DNA of 64,000 nt, from contig OX359246.1 of assembly GCA_947179485.1 (NCBI GenBank), positions 49,889,632 through 49,953,631 on the forward strand, read 5' to 3'. The notes under the pieces are model-generated. The model made no database searches, was not told where the DNA came from, and worked only from the letters and a program-made list of their open reading frames with translations. Position 1 is the stretch's first letter; each line of letters opens with the position of its first letter. The DNA comes from Allacma fusca. Taxonomy: Eukaryota; Arthropoda; Collembola; Symphypleona; Sminthuridae. The translations under genes were made by a program, and so were the position numbers. This document shows positions 20,822 to 33,852 of the stretch, one piece after another.

Positions 20822-23800
20822 ATTCATTCTACTCCTGGACAAGGTCCAGGCAGGTTCTCTATTGAGCCTACTTGTACCCCTCTGTCCAGTGCAGTGCTTT
20901 TTTCTCCTTCCCCGTCCTTATACTCCCTATCCTCACAGTGTAAGTGTTTGACGTTCTCACTTATTATTGCTTAGCCATTGTTTTGGCTTCTCATACATGT
21001 GCCCTTTGTCAAACAAAAATTAGAACTAGGGCTTTGTTTCTGAAATGTTATGGCTGCAAACTATTATATCACCGTACCTGTGTGAAACTAAGCCTAAAAA
21101 CATACAGATTTATAAATCTGGACCTGTGGTCTTGTGTTTCCTGTGTGAGTACAACAGAAACAGTCGCTGACAGTATTCTACCAAATGAGGCTTTTACGGA
21201 ATGTTGTTTGCCCTCACATGTTCCTACTACACAGGATTCACTCTCACCAGGGCAAACTGGTAAATTTTTTCTACCTAAATATCAACAATTTTGCAGTACA
21301 TAAATTTGAAGAGCTAAAAACTCTTGTCTGTAACCAAAGGCTTGATTTTATTGCCCTTAACGAAACTATCTTTAATGATGACACAAACGTTGGTATTTAT
21401 AATATTCCCGGATATAGTATTGTCACTAAAAAACGTAGCCACAAGAAGGGAGGTGGCTTACTATTTTATCTACATAACCGACTTAGATATAAAGTTATAG
21501 AACTAAATGTTGATATTTTTAATTCGGATGTGGAACTTCTAGCTTGTAAAGTTGGCCTAACAGAATTTCAGTCTTTAGTTAGTGATACTAATCTATAAAC
21601 CTCCAAAAAGTTCTATTGCGAATTTTTTATTATTTATTGGCGGTTTGCTACAATAAACACGTAAATATAAACAAAGATGTATAATTTTTGGGGATGTAAA
21701 CATTGACTTGTCTAATATGTCAGGTGATGCTATTAAGTTATTAACATGTCTACGTATGTATGAATATAAGCAAACAGTGAATTTTCAAACTAGAAGGGTA
21801 TTTGGCAAGCGACATTCTAGTTCGCTAATTGATCATTTGTATATCCCTATAAATTTGACAATTGAATGGAACTGCAATGTCTCTGGTCTGTCCGACCACG
21901 ATGCTGTTGCATTTAAATATAGTTTTAAAAAACCAGATGCACATAGTGGCAAAGAAGTATTGTCACGAAATATTGACGGTATGGATTGGGAGGGTTTTAA
22001 CGCAGAATTATGCAAAATTAATTAGGACTTCCTTGTTAGTTCTAAGTACAATATTGATTTTGTTTATAATGTGATAAGTACAACGGTACAAGTGTTACTT
22101 GACCAGTATGCTCCAATTCGTAGAAAACGTGTCAAGAACTCAACTCAATCTTGGGTTAACTCTAACATACGCAGTCTCATTCTAATGAGAGATACATTTA
22201 AAAAGCAGGCAGGTTTAGAAAGGTCATCTACATTGTGGACTACGTATAAGTATTACCGTGCCAGAGTTAAACATGAAATCGATGAAGCTAAAAGAGTGTA
22301 TTTTAATAATGAACTGTTCCTAAACAACACGAGCCAGGGTATTTGGAAGGTGATTGATAAGCTACGTGGTAAAGAGAGGAACCCTGGGATGCAAATTGAC
22401 GCACTGAATGTTAATGATAATATTGTAAGTAACTTTAAAGGAATCTGTGATAGCCTAGCCGACTCATTTATAGTTCAGTGCAATTATACGGATGAGGATA
22501 TACATTCTTTCAAAACGACGCTTTCAGTGGTACACGAGTGTTTGCCTATAACTGGTAAAGAGATATGGACCGCTGTCCATAAGCTAAAGTGCAAGTCAAA
22601 TTCAAATGAGCGAATCAATCGCAAGTTATTTTGTAAGGCTTCGCTTGTGACTCCAGTTTTGCTTCTCTTTAACCTGATGCTTACAACGAGTACCATACCA
22701 ATGCAGTTCAAGTCAGCTATAATTACTCCAATATACAAGGGAAAAGGTGATAAAACTTGCCCTGACTCTTATCGCCCCATTTACTCTCCCTTTCTTGAAC
22801 AAGCTGTTTGAGAAAATAGTATACAGCCGCCTAGAATACGAGTGTAGGGATAGCCTGGGTGAGCACCAACATGGTTTTCGACGTGGACGCTCCTGCTTTA
22901 CAGCCATATTTTGCTTCGTGCATAAGTCATGCTCATACCTGGGTATACCCTCAGTGAAAGTGCTTGCTGTTTTTATAGATTTGAAAAAAGCATTCAACTC
23001 AGTGTCAAGACTTATGTTACTTGAGAAAATCAAACGGAATTTCAAATGCAATCTGATGCTGTTGAAAGTGCTCTCTGACTATCTTTATAATCGTACATTT
23101 AGAATTTATGTTAACAATAATCTGTCTTCGGAATACTCTGACTTGAATGGAGTCCCTCAGGGGTCCATACTAGGACCGTTCTTGTTCATTATTTTCCTGA
23201 ATTACATTGATAGCCTTCTGTCTATTGACTACATTGCGTATGCAGATGATCTTGTCTTATTTATCTCAGATATATGTTTGACTAGTATGTTTGAAAAAAT
23301 GCAACTGTATCTTGACAAGCTCCAAATGTGGATGCAGAGTAACTCTCTAGTCATAACTACGCAAAAAACTAAATATGTAATTTTCAACAAGTCAGTAAAA
23401 TCTGTGGAAACTAGCTGTAATCGTCTAATTAATAACGAACCAATAGAGAGAATGTGGTCTTTCAAATACCTGGGAGTTATAATTGATGACAAGTTAAGCT
23501 TTAAGTAACATTGTAATCATGTACTTAAAAAGGCTACAAAGTCAATGGGTGCCATTACTAGAGTACGTAGGCACCTAAACTTGAATACTCAATGTATGCT
23601 TATTAATGCATTTGTTCTTTCCCATATCAACTATTACCTCCTTGTTTGGTGTAATACGTGCAAGTCTAGCTTAGACCTACTTCAAGCCAAAATAGATAGA
23701 TTTTTGCTAACAATGTACTGCGTCAAAGGGAGACTTAAAGGCCGGCTCCCACTTGATACCTTATATGAAACCTTTAATGTTCTCACTATTCATGAACGTA

Positions 23801-24254
23801 TTGTCTTTCTAAGTAATAAGTTTACTTTTTCTCTTATACACTATGGACATATGGTAAGCTACCTAAATAGCATTCTTCTAGCCAAGCTAAATCCAACAAG
23901 GCTGAGATCTGCAAATTTTATAACGCTATACCATCCTCTAAATAAACTTTGCATTGTGCAAAAAAATGTGATGTACAGTTGTGTATCGTTATGGAATAAT
24001 CTACCCTGTGAACTCAGGCTTCACAAATGTCTGTCTAGCGTACTCCAGAATATGTTATTAAAATACATTCTTGTAAAGCGTAATTCAAATAACATATATT
24101 CTTGACCAGAATACTCCTTTAAATTGTAATCTGACCCTGTACCCCATATAACTATTGTTTACTTTACTTCTATGCATTTTGTAGTGTCTGGAATGAAAAC
24201 CAATAATTGTATTGATCTCTTTAACACTGAAATAAAGACTAATAATAATAATAA
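20822..24254 (+). pseudogene. Non-LTR retrotransposon with PHD finger, APE endonuclease and RT (copy 2)
   Basis: PHD-like finger at 20944-21303; endonuclease in two frames at 21185-21598 and 21708-22025; pre-RT and RT start at 22071-22811 (TPIYKGKGDKTCPDSYRPI). A frame change follows, then RT motifs at 22747-23508: QHGFRRGRSC, VFIDLKKAFNSV, GVPQGSILGPFLF, YADDLVLF. A single in-frame stop at 23506 separates the last part (23545-24105). The catalytic YADD is intact, but several frameshifts and stops disable the element. The 3' end has GAAATAAAG and then an (AAT)n tail, the usual simple-repeat tail of such elements. At protein level it is clearly related to, but not the same family as, the copy at 54163. 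Confidence 0.92.
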
Positions 24255-24759
24255 GACACATAGAACTGACCGACTGGTCAAAAGATTAGCAACCAAAGCA
24301 TTCAAATTTGATGGAATCGTGAAACTTGAAAAATACAAATTTACGGAAATTTAGTTTTCAAAATTTTATGCGAACGTTTTCGTCGTCCGACATAAACATT
24401 CTTCCGCATTTTACATAAAGTATCTACTTTATGTAAAATGTATCTACTCTAAGTCGAATTATTAGCACTTGTCATAGGCATTTAACGGTTGTGCTCAAAA
24501 CTATTGTTTGTCCTACAAGTTAATTACTAAAGTAATTTTTAAAAAATTATATTTATAATATATTTTTTATATACATTTGCAATTTAAATTTTTTATAGGT
24601 AACTAAAAATGGACCAAAAGAAAATTAGTAATGTTGGAGTTCAAATATCAGTTGAACCTGTTTTTCAGCTCTTAAATTTATACCTAATGACCTGCGGGGG
24701 AAAATAGCTTCCTAAAACATTGATTTCATGTTTCTACTTCTACGGTTGAACATTTTCTT
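24255..24759. other. No gene; contains a perfect palindrome
   Basis: 24409-24438 is a perfect inverted repeat, TTTTACATAAAGTA, two bases, then TACTTTATGTAAAA. The surrounding 24363-24475 resembles 11590-11665. No coding sequence was recognised. Confidence 0.6.
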
Positions 24760-25136
24760 TAATTGAATTATTGGTATTTTCAGTATACTAGCAGTATTCA
24801 AATAAATATTCAAATCGGAATTCCGGCGTTGAATATAATTATTCGAATTAAAATTAATATTTTTCCTTTTTCCCACGTGTTTTCCTACTTTATCGTAACG
24901 GTAATAATTACGGTTGAACGTTTTCCATAGTTAAATTCTTTATATTTCCAGTATACTAGGTGTATTTAAATAAATATTTAAATTGGAATTCACAATGATC
25001 GAATACTCGAGGATATTTAAATCCGTATTAGAATTCATATTTTTCAGTATTGCTATAAGTATTTTAAATCGGAATTCTTCGCCTTGAATATTTTTATTCG
25101 AATTAGAATTCATATTTTCCCGATTTCCCATCCTTG
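24760..25136. mobile_element. Family L (GGAATTC word) TIR element, right end
   Basis: The right end, read in reverse, is CAAGGATGGGAAATCGG at 25136. Inside, two diverged tandem blocks (24780-24870 and 24945-25110) both begin CAGTATACTAG and contain ATTCGAATTA, GGAATTC and TATTTAAAT words. The left end and TSD are not identified. Confidence 0.5.
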
Positions 25137-25990
25137 ATGACATTCTAGTAAATCATATTTCCTGTTTTTATTTAGTTGTCTGCCGATATAAGATATTCCA
25201 GTTGAATCTTTAGGAAACAAAAATACACAAGTAAGACGTTTGCAGCGTTATAGTTCTAAGAGGTTTATAGAAAAATGATTGCACACTTATTATGACAGAA
25301 ATTCTACAATGGTGTTCCACTCTAGTTACTAACTCTTCTACAAGTTTTAAACTACTATCTTATCATGTCATTGAGTCGTTTAGAATTAGTAAATAATTAA
25401 CTCTATTGCCTTGGGATATAAACTCAAAGTTCAGACCCCGTTTAAATTGTATAGGTATATTAACATTGTGTTTTAAAAATTTAAATAGTTCAGGTTAAAG
25501 TTCAAAGTAATTATTCTTTCAATACGCGGAACAAAAATCTCATCTTGCCTGATAATTATGTTGGTAATTAATGTTGATTCATTAATGCAATTACAGGCAC
25601 CTAAGCTAACAAATATATTATTAATAATGATACTGAATGTAAATATTATATAATTAACATATTTTATTACCTGAAATAATTGTTGCTGTGTACTTAAATG
25701 TAGTCAAAATCTTAATGCTCAAAAGTGGACATATTAATGTCGAGTGTATCCAGGCACGTAGCAAGGGGGCAATTGCCCCCCCCCCATTCGAAATAAAATA
25801 CTCTCAAATCACTCAAAATGTTAAAAATAAATCAGTCCATACCGAGACCTTTTTAGTGATTTGACAGTGCAATTTTTTTTATTTGTAAAAAAAATCACTT
25901 CGAAACTCAACATATGCAGTATTCCATGTAAATATCTGTGTATAAACAGCATAACTCTAGAATCACCCATGAAATTTGCATGTTTCGTGT
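25137..25990. other. No gene; CAGGCACGTAGC repeat end at 25751
   Basis: AT-rich sequence. At 25751 a CAGGCACGTAGCAAGGGGG start with a GGGGGCAATTGCCCCC palindrome matches the repeat ends at 11665 and 49764. Confidence 0.55.
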
Positions 25991-26197
25991 GAATGATTTA
26001 TTACCCACGGCTCCTCCCGTTATTAATTGACCCATCCATACGCGCGAAAATCGTATCGCAATGTTTGTCCATTGCGAGAGCAAAAGATTTCTAGATCAAT
26101 AAATTTCTATGGAAATGGAAAAGCATTTCGATACGATTTTCGCTAGTATGGATGGGTCAACTTTTGAAGGGAAGAAGCCGTGGGTAATAAACCATTC
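25991..26197. mobile_element. Foldback MITE with ~70-bp terminal inverted repeats
   Basis: The left arm contains TTTATTACCCACGGCT, TTGACCCATCCATAC and GCGAAAATCGTATCG. The right arm has the reverse complement of all three blocks in mirrored order. The arms cover roughly two thirds of the ~207 bp and differ at a few positions. No coding sequence, and no TSD that I can confirm. Confidence 0.8.
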
Positions 26198-28485
26198 AAT
26201 AAAATAAAGAGACGTTTTGGGTGATTCCAGAGTATATTTTTATTGTTTTCATCCTTGCTTAGCGGGTGATTTGAATGCATTGCGAAATCCCGATTTCACT
26301 TTGACCAATCAAAGTATTTCTTCGATTGTAATTCCCCCAAATTTTTCTTTTACTTTTCAACATCCAATATCATCTCATTCAATACCTGGTAGTGGTACCC
26401 ATAGAAATAGAATTAGTGCATGAATCAGGTTTGGTATCATTATTTTATGCATACTGGGTTTGTTAAATGAAGATGGTGGTATGTACACACATATATAGTA
26501 GGACTTCGCCCTTAAAGAAATGTGTGTTCTTTAAAGGCAGTATACAATTTAGCTTCCGTTGCTGGTTCTAAACTTCTTTTTTAGGACAATCTTAGTTTTA
26601 CTACGGTATGTTTTACTGTACAGAGGTATTGTCTGTTGCCTGAACATGTTCTACCAACATAATAAATAAAGAATAAGAATTATTCTGGAAGCGTATCTCT
26701 TGAAGTTATGACATTGACAGGCCTGTATGGTTTCAACATGCCTTGTTATTACAAAAGGATGCTATTCCGTTATTATCGTCTCACGCGTGGAAACTGAAAA
26801 CTAATCTCGAAAGGGAGTGTATTTGTTGCTTAAATATTGAGGTACGGCAAATCCCTACAATAAAATCTTATAAGAAATTTGTAAGGGACAGGAGCGTCTT
26901 GTTTCTTATTGACAGGACATTGCGTAAACTGGCGACGGGACCGATGATTAAATGCGCATGTTCAAATGTGTAGTATGTTTCGAGGTAATGCCATGTATTT
27001 AAAGTTTGCCGCAGCAGCTTGGTTATGCCACCGTATTTTCATGATGCTTCACTGATCATGTCATGACAAAGTCACTATAAAATGTTCTGGACGAGGTGTC
27101 AAGCCACAGTTACTATAAAATTCTATGTAAGAGGTGTCATGCCACAGTTCGGTTACAAATGATCATAGTAAGTAGGGGCGGATTAATCATATAATTTTTA
27201 CACTGGCCCGAAGCATCAAAATGGATTTGTGCGCCTTTGCACTTATAATCTGACAAGGTAAGATTTTGGGATGGTACAAGCCGATTCAAACAAAGCACAG
27301 CACATGTTTTAGTACTCACCTAGTATGTTTCAAAACTCATGTAACTCGAGTGCATTTTGCCCCGTTCTCCTAGGACATGTCACCAAAGTTTCAAAATTTA
27401 AAACGATACCACAGGTGGGGACCTGTCTTTTAAAAAAAGTTAATGTTAAATCCCATAAGGATTTTGAGTTTTTGAAAGTCGATGAAATTTTGATTTTCGC
27501 TATTTCAATGAAATTCAAGTTTTTACGTACACATTTATATATCATTCAACAAAATTCCCCAAAAAGTAATCCCTCCATCATGGCGCATCTGTATGTATGT
27601 TGTCAATACTCAATATATTCACTCCATATTTAATCCCTTATACATACGCATAAATTGGACTATTGAGATTTGCCCTATGATATACACATATATGTACAAC
27701 ATTAATAATTAGACCCCCACGCAAATGTCGTCATTTTATTGAAAAGTAATCCCTCTAACATGTGCACTAATGATTTCTTCAATGAATCCCTCCAGCATAG
27801 TTTGCTTATCTCTGTTGTACATATGTGCAGCCTGTATAGATAGCCTCCCACACAAATATCGTCAAATTTTCCCGACAGGTAATCCCTCTAAATTTATATT
27901 TGTGTTTCCCTCACCAATGAATCGTTGATGGAATTAAATTTGATGATATTTTTATGGGGGGCAAATTATGGAGGTTGTACATATGCACGCTAGAAAAATT
28001 AAAAATGCCTTGACATTTTCGGCTTTATCCCTGTCCAAGTTGCCGTGGCATTTTCGACATTTTTATATATTTGATGGTATTTTGGGCATCTATGGCACGT
28101 TGGGTAGTTGGGTATATTCAGCCCAAGGCAGGCATTTTTGATATGTTTGCGAAAATTGTTTCAATATGCAACTTAAGCTATGGATCTACTAACTTTTCAT
28201 ACTAAATCACAAAGCAGTATGTTATTACAAGTTGAAATAGACAACTTTATGGAAAATATAATAATTATTTTTTATTTATTTTGGTGTAAGAATTCGTATG
28301 CACTTAATCATTTAGCGTGCAAACACATTTTTGCAAAAATGTAACAAGCATTAAATAACTGTTATCTATATGCAATAATTTTTGCATTGTCACTTTTTTG
28401 ACTCCTAGGTTTACTTGGGCTGCTAAAATTCAATTTTCAAAGTCGACCCAAAAATTGCTACAAACGCTCTAAGTTTTGTATTATT
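26198..28485. other. No gene recognised
   Basis: Several open frames of 60-100 codons (26217, 26743, 27325) have no recognisable domain. Between about 27555 and 27920 the phrase GTAATCCCTC or a close variant recurs at irregular spacing (27567, 27747, 27888), suggesting a decayed repeat. Confidence 0.45.
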
Positions 28486-29290
28486 TTATTCTCCTTTTCT
28501 TTTACTTTCTATTTTCTTTAGAAAATTTTCCTGGAGCGTTGCTCTGACTTCAGGAGTGGTTAAGATCTTCGAAATCTGGCTTAAACGTTTACTTGATGAA
28601 GATATACCGGTGGTAGCAAGAGAATGGAGTGAATGTGGAGTAATCTGCGAAAATTTTAAAATCATATTTATGCTGAAAACGAGTTCGAATATGATTCTAT
28701 TTCCCACTTTATCTGTAATTCGTGAAGATTACTAAAAACGTGAGGTTTTGTATGTGGTGCAAATTGTTCAGGTTTACGATTCAATGCCCGAAGCGATTGA
28801 GCACGTGATTCCACGTCAACTGTTTTGGGTTGTTGTGGTCTATTTCTTTGTAGAAGGGCATTCTCTCTTTCCAAAATTTGCACTTCAAGATCCAGCAACT
28901 TTTTTTCTTTCACAAACAGTGCCTTGCTTCTCGTCAGCAAATACTTTTCTCTTTCCAAGATTATTATCTACACTAAGGATTATTGAAACATCGACTATAT
29001 CATCACCCCACCGCCTGAAACATCCTTGGGTATCTTCGTGTGTTGTGCTTTATGGACACAATGATTCAGCATTGTCACCTGCTTCTGAGTGTTGTAGCAG
29101 TGGTGAATCGTGCACATCCCGCTCAGTTTCTTGCTAGTGATTTTCGCCATTCGTCCACTGATTGTTTGTTGCAGCTGTTGAAGGATTCTCTAAACTACTA
29201 TTCGGAACAACATTTTGAAATATTTCTGCTGCAATAAAATCTTCCGGATTAAAAATGTTGCAATTGAATAGGAAAATGCCTGTCCACCTA
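28486..29290 (-). pseudogene. Unidentified decayed coding region with a charged coiled-coil stretch
   Basis: On the minus strand, reading from about 29290: a frame with FNPEDFIAAEIFQNVVPNSS and a Q/N/S/T-rich linker, with two in-frame stops. After a frameshift comes a stretch rich in K, E and L (EKKLLDLEVQILERENALL) that looks like a coiled coil, then a further frame ending in a lysine-rich tail (28486). The pattern of charged coiled coil after an acidic, serine-rich linker is common in transposon-associated or MADF/SANT-type regulatory proteins. I cannot name the family. The stops and frameshifts indicate a dead copy. Confidence 0.45.
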
Positions 29291-30256
29291 ATGCCTGAAA
29301 TTGCATTTTCTTGAATGGCAGAAGATTCATAAGCTTGTTTAAACAGCTGTTGCTAGATGTTTGCACATAGTTCTTTACCACTGTAATAACGAAAAGTCAC
29401 AGTTCCTTTCAAAAATCTGCCGCCAAAAAATACTTGAATGCCTACTGGAAAACGTAGCTTGCTGTTGTCAACACAATTTCCAGGTTATAAGTTCGCTCAG
29501 CGGAGAATCAATAGTTCCGATCGGCTCTGAAAACATGAAAAATTCTACTGTGGTGCTTGAATACTACCCGGGAATCATCAGTTCCGATTGAGAACGGAAA
29601 ACTTGATAAACTGTGACAGGTCTCCAGGATTCATCAGTTATAACCGGGCTTCGAATCCTTGACAATTTTTTCTGGTCTACTTTGAAAGGTATTACTGGGA
29701 AGAAAACTTTCTGGTAATCGAAGTTGTGTCGATAGATCGAGACATTGTACAAGCAGGAATAAAAACGGACTGATGTGTTGATGAATCGGACGACGGATAG
29801 CCAACAAGGATAGGTAGGGACTGAATACGTTCAAGGAATAAAGGATCATAAATGCGTTTGCAGTAGTAACAGCGTAATCACTGTTAAAGGTTACTTGTGT
29901 GTTCATAAATCATTACAATTATGCATCATTTGCAACTTGTTACGCTAATATGATACAAGGCTGTGATGAATCCGAATAATACTCTAATGATTAAATACAT
30001 ATGCCTGCCGAAGACACAAACCGTGTTCATTTCCAATGCGTCGGCCTATAGCTGACGGTAACAACGAGCTATGCTTTATAATTACTTACCTGGAACGAAG
30101 TCCATTACACGAGTACTGGTTGTGCGCATAATATGTTTTGCCTTCATCTTTTCACTGCCAGCATACATTCAATTAAATACTTGCGTACATTCCCGCATTA
30201 TCAATTCGGTATGTTTGAACAAACATGAATACAATTACAAGGAATTTCATTAAAAT
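29291..30256. other. No gene recognised
   Basis: Only short overlapping frames on both strands. No element ends or RNA genes were recognised. Confidence 0.45.
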
Positions 30257-30340
30257 AGTTGCACGCACAGAATTTGACCAAAATACTTGCACGCACAGAA
30301 TTTGACCAAAATACTTGCACGCACAGAATTTGACCAAAAT
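30257..30340. repeat. 28-bp tandem repeat, three units
   Basis: TTGCACGCACAGAATTTGAC followed by CAAAATAC, repeated three times almost without change. Confidence 0.9.
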
Positions 30341-30487
30341 ACTTAATTCCTCCCATTTTATATTATTTGTAGTGTAGCTATGTTTCGTTAAGCAGCGTTG
30401 CTGGTACTTATCGTTCAAGAATTTCAAGAACGGTGTTTATCCGGTATTTTCTATTTTTGTATTTAACAATAGTTCGTAGGCTTATTT

Positions 30488-30833
30488 TTAATTCAAATAA
30501 TTTTCGATACATTTTTTAAACCAAGGTTCTATTGTAGTCACAAGATGATTGTTAATATCATTTAACAGCAGAATCTCCTGGGTTTTCTCTTTGTGGTCAA
30601 ACTTTTCAATTTGGTGCAAACCGGTTCCAATGCCAGCGGCGAAAGTTTTCACAGTTCTGACTACGAAGGATCCACGAGTACTGGAGATGTTCAACGTCGA
30701 GTTACTGTTTGATCCGATGGATTTTAACTACACCTTTACCGAAGATGATTCTGATGATGAATATTTTGACGTAGAAGAATTTCAATTTATATTGTTGTAT
30801 GAAAGTTTTGAGTTTTTTAGAAGGAATCGTTGA
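30488..30833. other. Two opposed open frames, identity unknown
   Basis: The minus frame 30488-30694 reads a plausible soluble sequence (FVVRTVKTFAAGIGTGLHQI, then charged residues to a stop). The plus frame 30549-30833 has an acidic part (FTEDDSDDEYFDVEEFQF). They overlap antisense, so at most one is real. Neither is recognised. Either could be a decayed fragment. Confidence 0.2.
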
Positions 30834-32744
30834 TTTACATAAATCATTTAAATACCTCTCATTATAATTATCTATTCGGTGTAAATGTGCTCATGAACGG
30901 GTCACGCAGCTGCTAACTACATATGATTATTTTCAAGAATACGTCATTCCTTACTATTCGTAAGTTTAAGCATCCGTTTATTTAAATAATTTGTTAATTC
31001 TAACAGATTAAGTTTTTGGAAATAATGGCTTTATAGACACAAAATTATAATTCAAAAAGATATTCATTTTGGAGAGAGAAACATTCAAGGTCCTTCAGAA
31101 ATTCTTAGTTCCGCCATTAAGCCATTCTGTTATCCACTGGTATGTTTGCCTGCATTTTGTAATTCTTTTAAGATAAACTTGTTTTCATTTTTCAAATTTT
31201 GAGTATACCCAAACACTCAGTACTGATTAACATAACTCGAAGTGCTCAGGAAGACACGACTTAAGTTTACTAAACATTGTTTTTTATGTTGGGACCTAAT
31301 TTTATTATTAAATTTAAAAAAACGCTTCGATTTATAATTTAAAAAAATTTCATGTTCAGATTTCAAATGAGCATGGAAGTGCATGATAAACAATCACTAA
31401 TTTTTAATGAATTTTGTGGGTTGACACTCTTTATGTGGCAGCTAATTGTTACTGTGGCATACAGCAGCATTCTTGGAATGCTCCCTGAATTGAGGCAATT
31501 TGAATTTTATATGGCTTATTTCCTCATACGAGGACCAATATCTTGACCGTGGCATAATACCTCGTACAGTGGGGGAAACAAACAATATAGAGTGTAGCCT
31601 CTCTCGAGCAATTTTCGTGTAACGTGGCAACGCATGCATGTGAGGCATAACCGCGGTACTATATCGTATGTAATATCTATGTTAATATATAATAGTAATA
31701 TCATGCAAAAAAAATGTTCACGTATTTATTTGAACACTGAAATCAAATGAATTCAATGGACATAATTCGTAATATAATCAAAGTTGTTTTTAAGATGAAT
31801 TAAATGGAATTTTAAATGCATCTACAAAATTGAAAAACTGAGTTTGAGCCCAGCAAAATCCTTGTGTTATCAGTACTGTCGGCATACTAGATCATGTTCC
31901 GATAAGGGATAAAATACGTATAGCATAATATTATTGATAGACAGGATTATAAAATCATTAAAAGCTACACACAAAATAATGTTAATATAAATGTACTAAA
32001 ATAAATAAATACTGTTAAAAAGCATTTAAAATTTGTCACAAACTAAACAAATATATGGAAAACGTATCGGCGACCAAATAAAATTATAAAACATTCAAAC
32101 CAATTAAAATTATAATGGTTACAACAATGAGTGAATAACTACGCAGTAAGATAAAATATGTGATTTATTTTTCGAGAAATTTGCTTAAACAGGACATAAC
32201 GACCAAAATAAAATAACTTTTATTGCACCAAACTCAAATTTCTGCTTTTAAAGCAACTAAATCTGATATAATACATAAACAAGAAATCCTATTACGATTT
32301 TTGTGAACTCATAGAATGTATTCTAATCATACACGTATACATATGACACGACTATACCGAACGACTGAATTATCTGGAAATATACCTGTTTTAGCTTAAA
32401 AGAGCATAGACCATTTAGAATAGAATTGAAAAGCTCAAAAATCATCGCTCCGCGATTCTTCAGGGCTGTTGAGTAGGACGGCATCAGGGATGGTCCTCTC
32501 CTTACTAACTTATTGTATTAATGTTCATTTTAAAATTTCCCGTCGCAATTTTTTAAGCAACAACATGCCGACTGACAATCAACAATAATCTTGAACGAGT
32601 TATCTACCTAAACAATAATTTAAAAAATTCTGGGCAAAATCCGCCAAGTAGTTTTGGAGGAAAGCTGCGGGATATACAGAACCACACAATACATATTATA
32701 CATTAATATTATTACTAAATACAACCACACAACACTATTGTATC
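30834..32744. other. No gene recognised
   Basis: AT-rich, with short chance frames (31352-31704 on both strands). The block about 32560-32690 (ACAATAATCTTGAACGAG, GTAGTTTTGGAGGAAAGC) looks like a decayed repeat leading into the Helitron fragment. Confidence 0.4.
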
Positions 32745-32930
32745 AGGAGACTGATGAGTAGCTTCACGGGGAGTCCAAGGAATACGCAGCAGTTATACCA
32801 GGACGCAATAGGAATAGTCAGAAAATATGGTAAACCAGACATTTCAAACGATGACTACAAGCCCGTAGGGGACAGAAATAATTGAATGCTTACTTCCTGA
32901 ACAGTTATCCAGTGATCATCGACCAGGCAG
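32745..32930 (+). pseudogene. Helitron Rep (Helitron-like N domain) fragment
   Basis: The frame from 32745 reads SSFTGSPRNTQQLYQDAIGI followed by VRKYGKPD, the well-known N-domain signature of Helitron Rep/helicase proteins (usual form: GSPRNMQQNYQDAMAIVRKFGKPD). After a short break, another frame near 32880-32925 reads IECLLPEQLSSDHRPG, matching the usual continuation (ENLLPGQ...DRPD). The rolling-circle nuclease motifs are absent. The fragment is 27 kb from, and on the same strand as, the helicase fragment at 5335. They are probably separate insertions. Confidence 0.8.
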
Positions 32931-33216
32931 AAATAAAACATTTACAACAAATGTTGTTATAAGGAAGTTTTTAATCGATAACGTAACTCATTTATTTATA
33001 TATACATGCGAGAGTTACTCGCAGCCGCGATCTACTGGTCAAACATGAAGCATGGGCAGTGCCTTCGTGGGAAGTTCGTAATCCTGAAACTTTACAGGCT
33101 GTATTTGGTGGTGTGTAAATAAAATTCATCAAACAGCACACATGTTTCAAAAAGCATTGTTTTGTTGTCTGGATACGGCATTCCGCTAGAGCAATTCTCC
33201 ATTCAGAGCAGGGCTT

Positions 33217-33852
33217 TCAACAAGGTGTCCTCAACTTGAAATATCAATTGCAACTTCAACAGAGCTTTAATTTATTGAAAAAAAATAACTTTTTTCTATT
33301 AAATTATAAAAAATATTTAAAAATAATAATGAAGTAAACTTCAATTTTAACCATACTTTTTAGTTGAACAATAAACTTCAATTCGACTACCAAATAAAGC
33401 TCAATAATTGGTAGTTCAAGTGGGTACTAGACATTTTATGAATTCAACATGCGTGTTGGAAAATACATTTTTTATTGTTATTATTACCACGCTGTTGGCA
33501 ACAAAGTTTCAGAAATCTCATTCATATACAATGTATAATTTACTTTAAAATTCAACGTTTTAACGTTTTATTCAAAGAGTTTATTCAGCGTTATTATTAT
33601 GAGGCAGGAAAGGAGTTATATTATTGGCTTAGTTGTTAATGGAGGATCAGAAGATGGTTCAAGCAGTCAAGGTTCAGCAACTAAAAACAACAACGAAATC
33701 CTTTGACATAAACAATCATATTTCAATCCGTATTTAGCGACGGAGTTTAGAGTTGTCTGAAATTTGAAAACAAAAATCACTTGACGTATATTCAATTTCA
33801 TATGCACAACTTCAAGTTCAAATAACATGATAACTCGAGTTGTGAGGAACAC
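33217..33852. mobile_element. Probable decayed TIR element with a TTCAA word
   Basis: GTGTCCTCAACTTGAA at the left resembles the reverse complement of the right edge (TAGTGTTCCTCACAACTCGAG), and both resemble the family F ends (TAGGGCTCCTCACAACTC). Words of the type AACTTCAA/TTGAACTT are frequent. No TSD found. Confidence 0.4.

Larger units (their letters stand above)
17549..22413. repeat. Tandem duplication, copy 2
   Basis: Partner of 12298-17160. It contains the same order of Penelope-like element, family G element and non-LTR 5' half, and here the non-LTR element continues to its 3' end. Confidence 0.95.

Noticed and set aside
26217-26423. 68-codon frame next to the foldback MITE as a small gene
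   Set aside because: No recognisable domain, and a stop-free stretch of this length is not unusual here.
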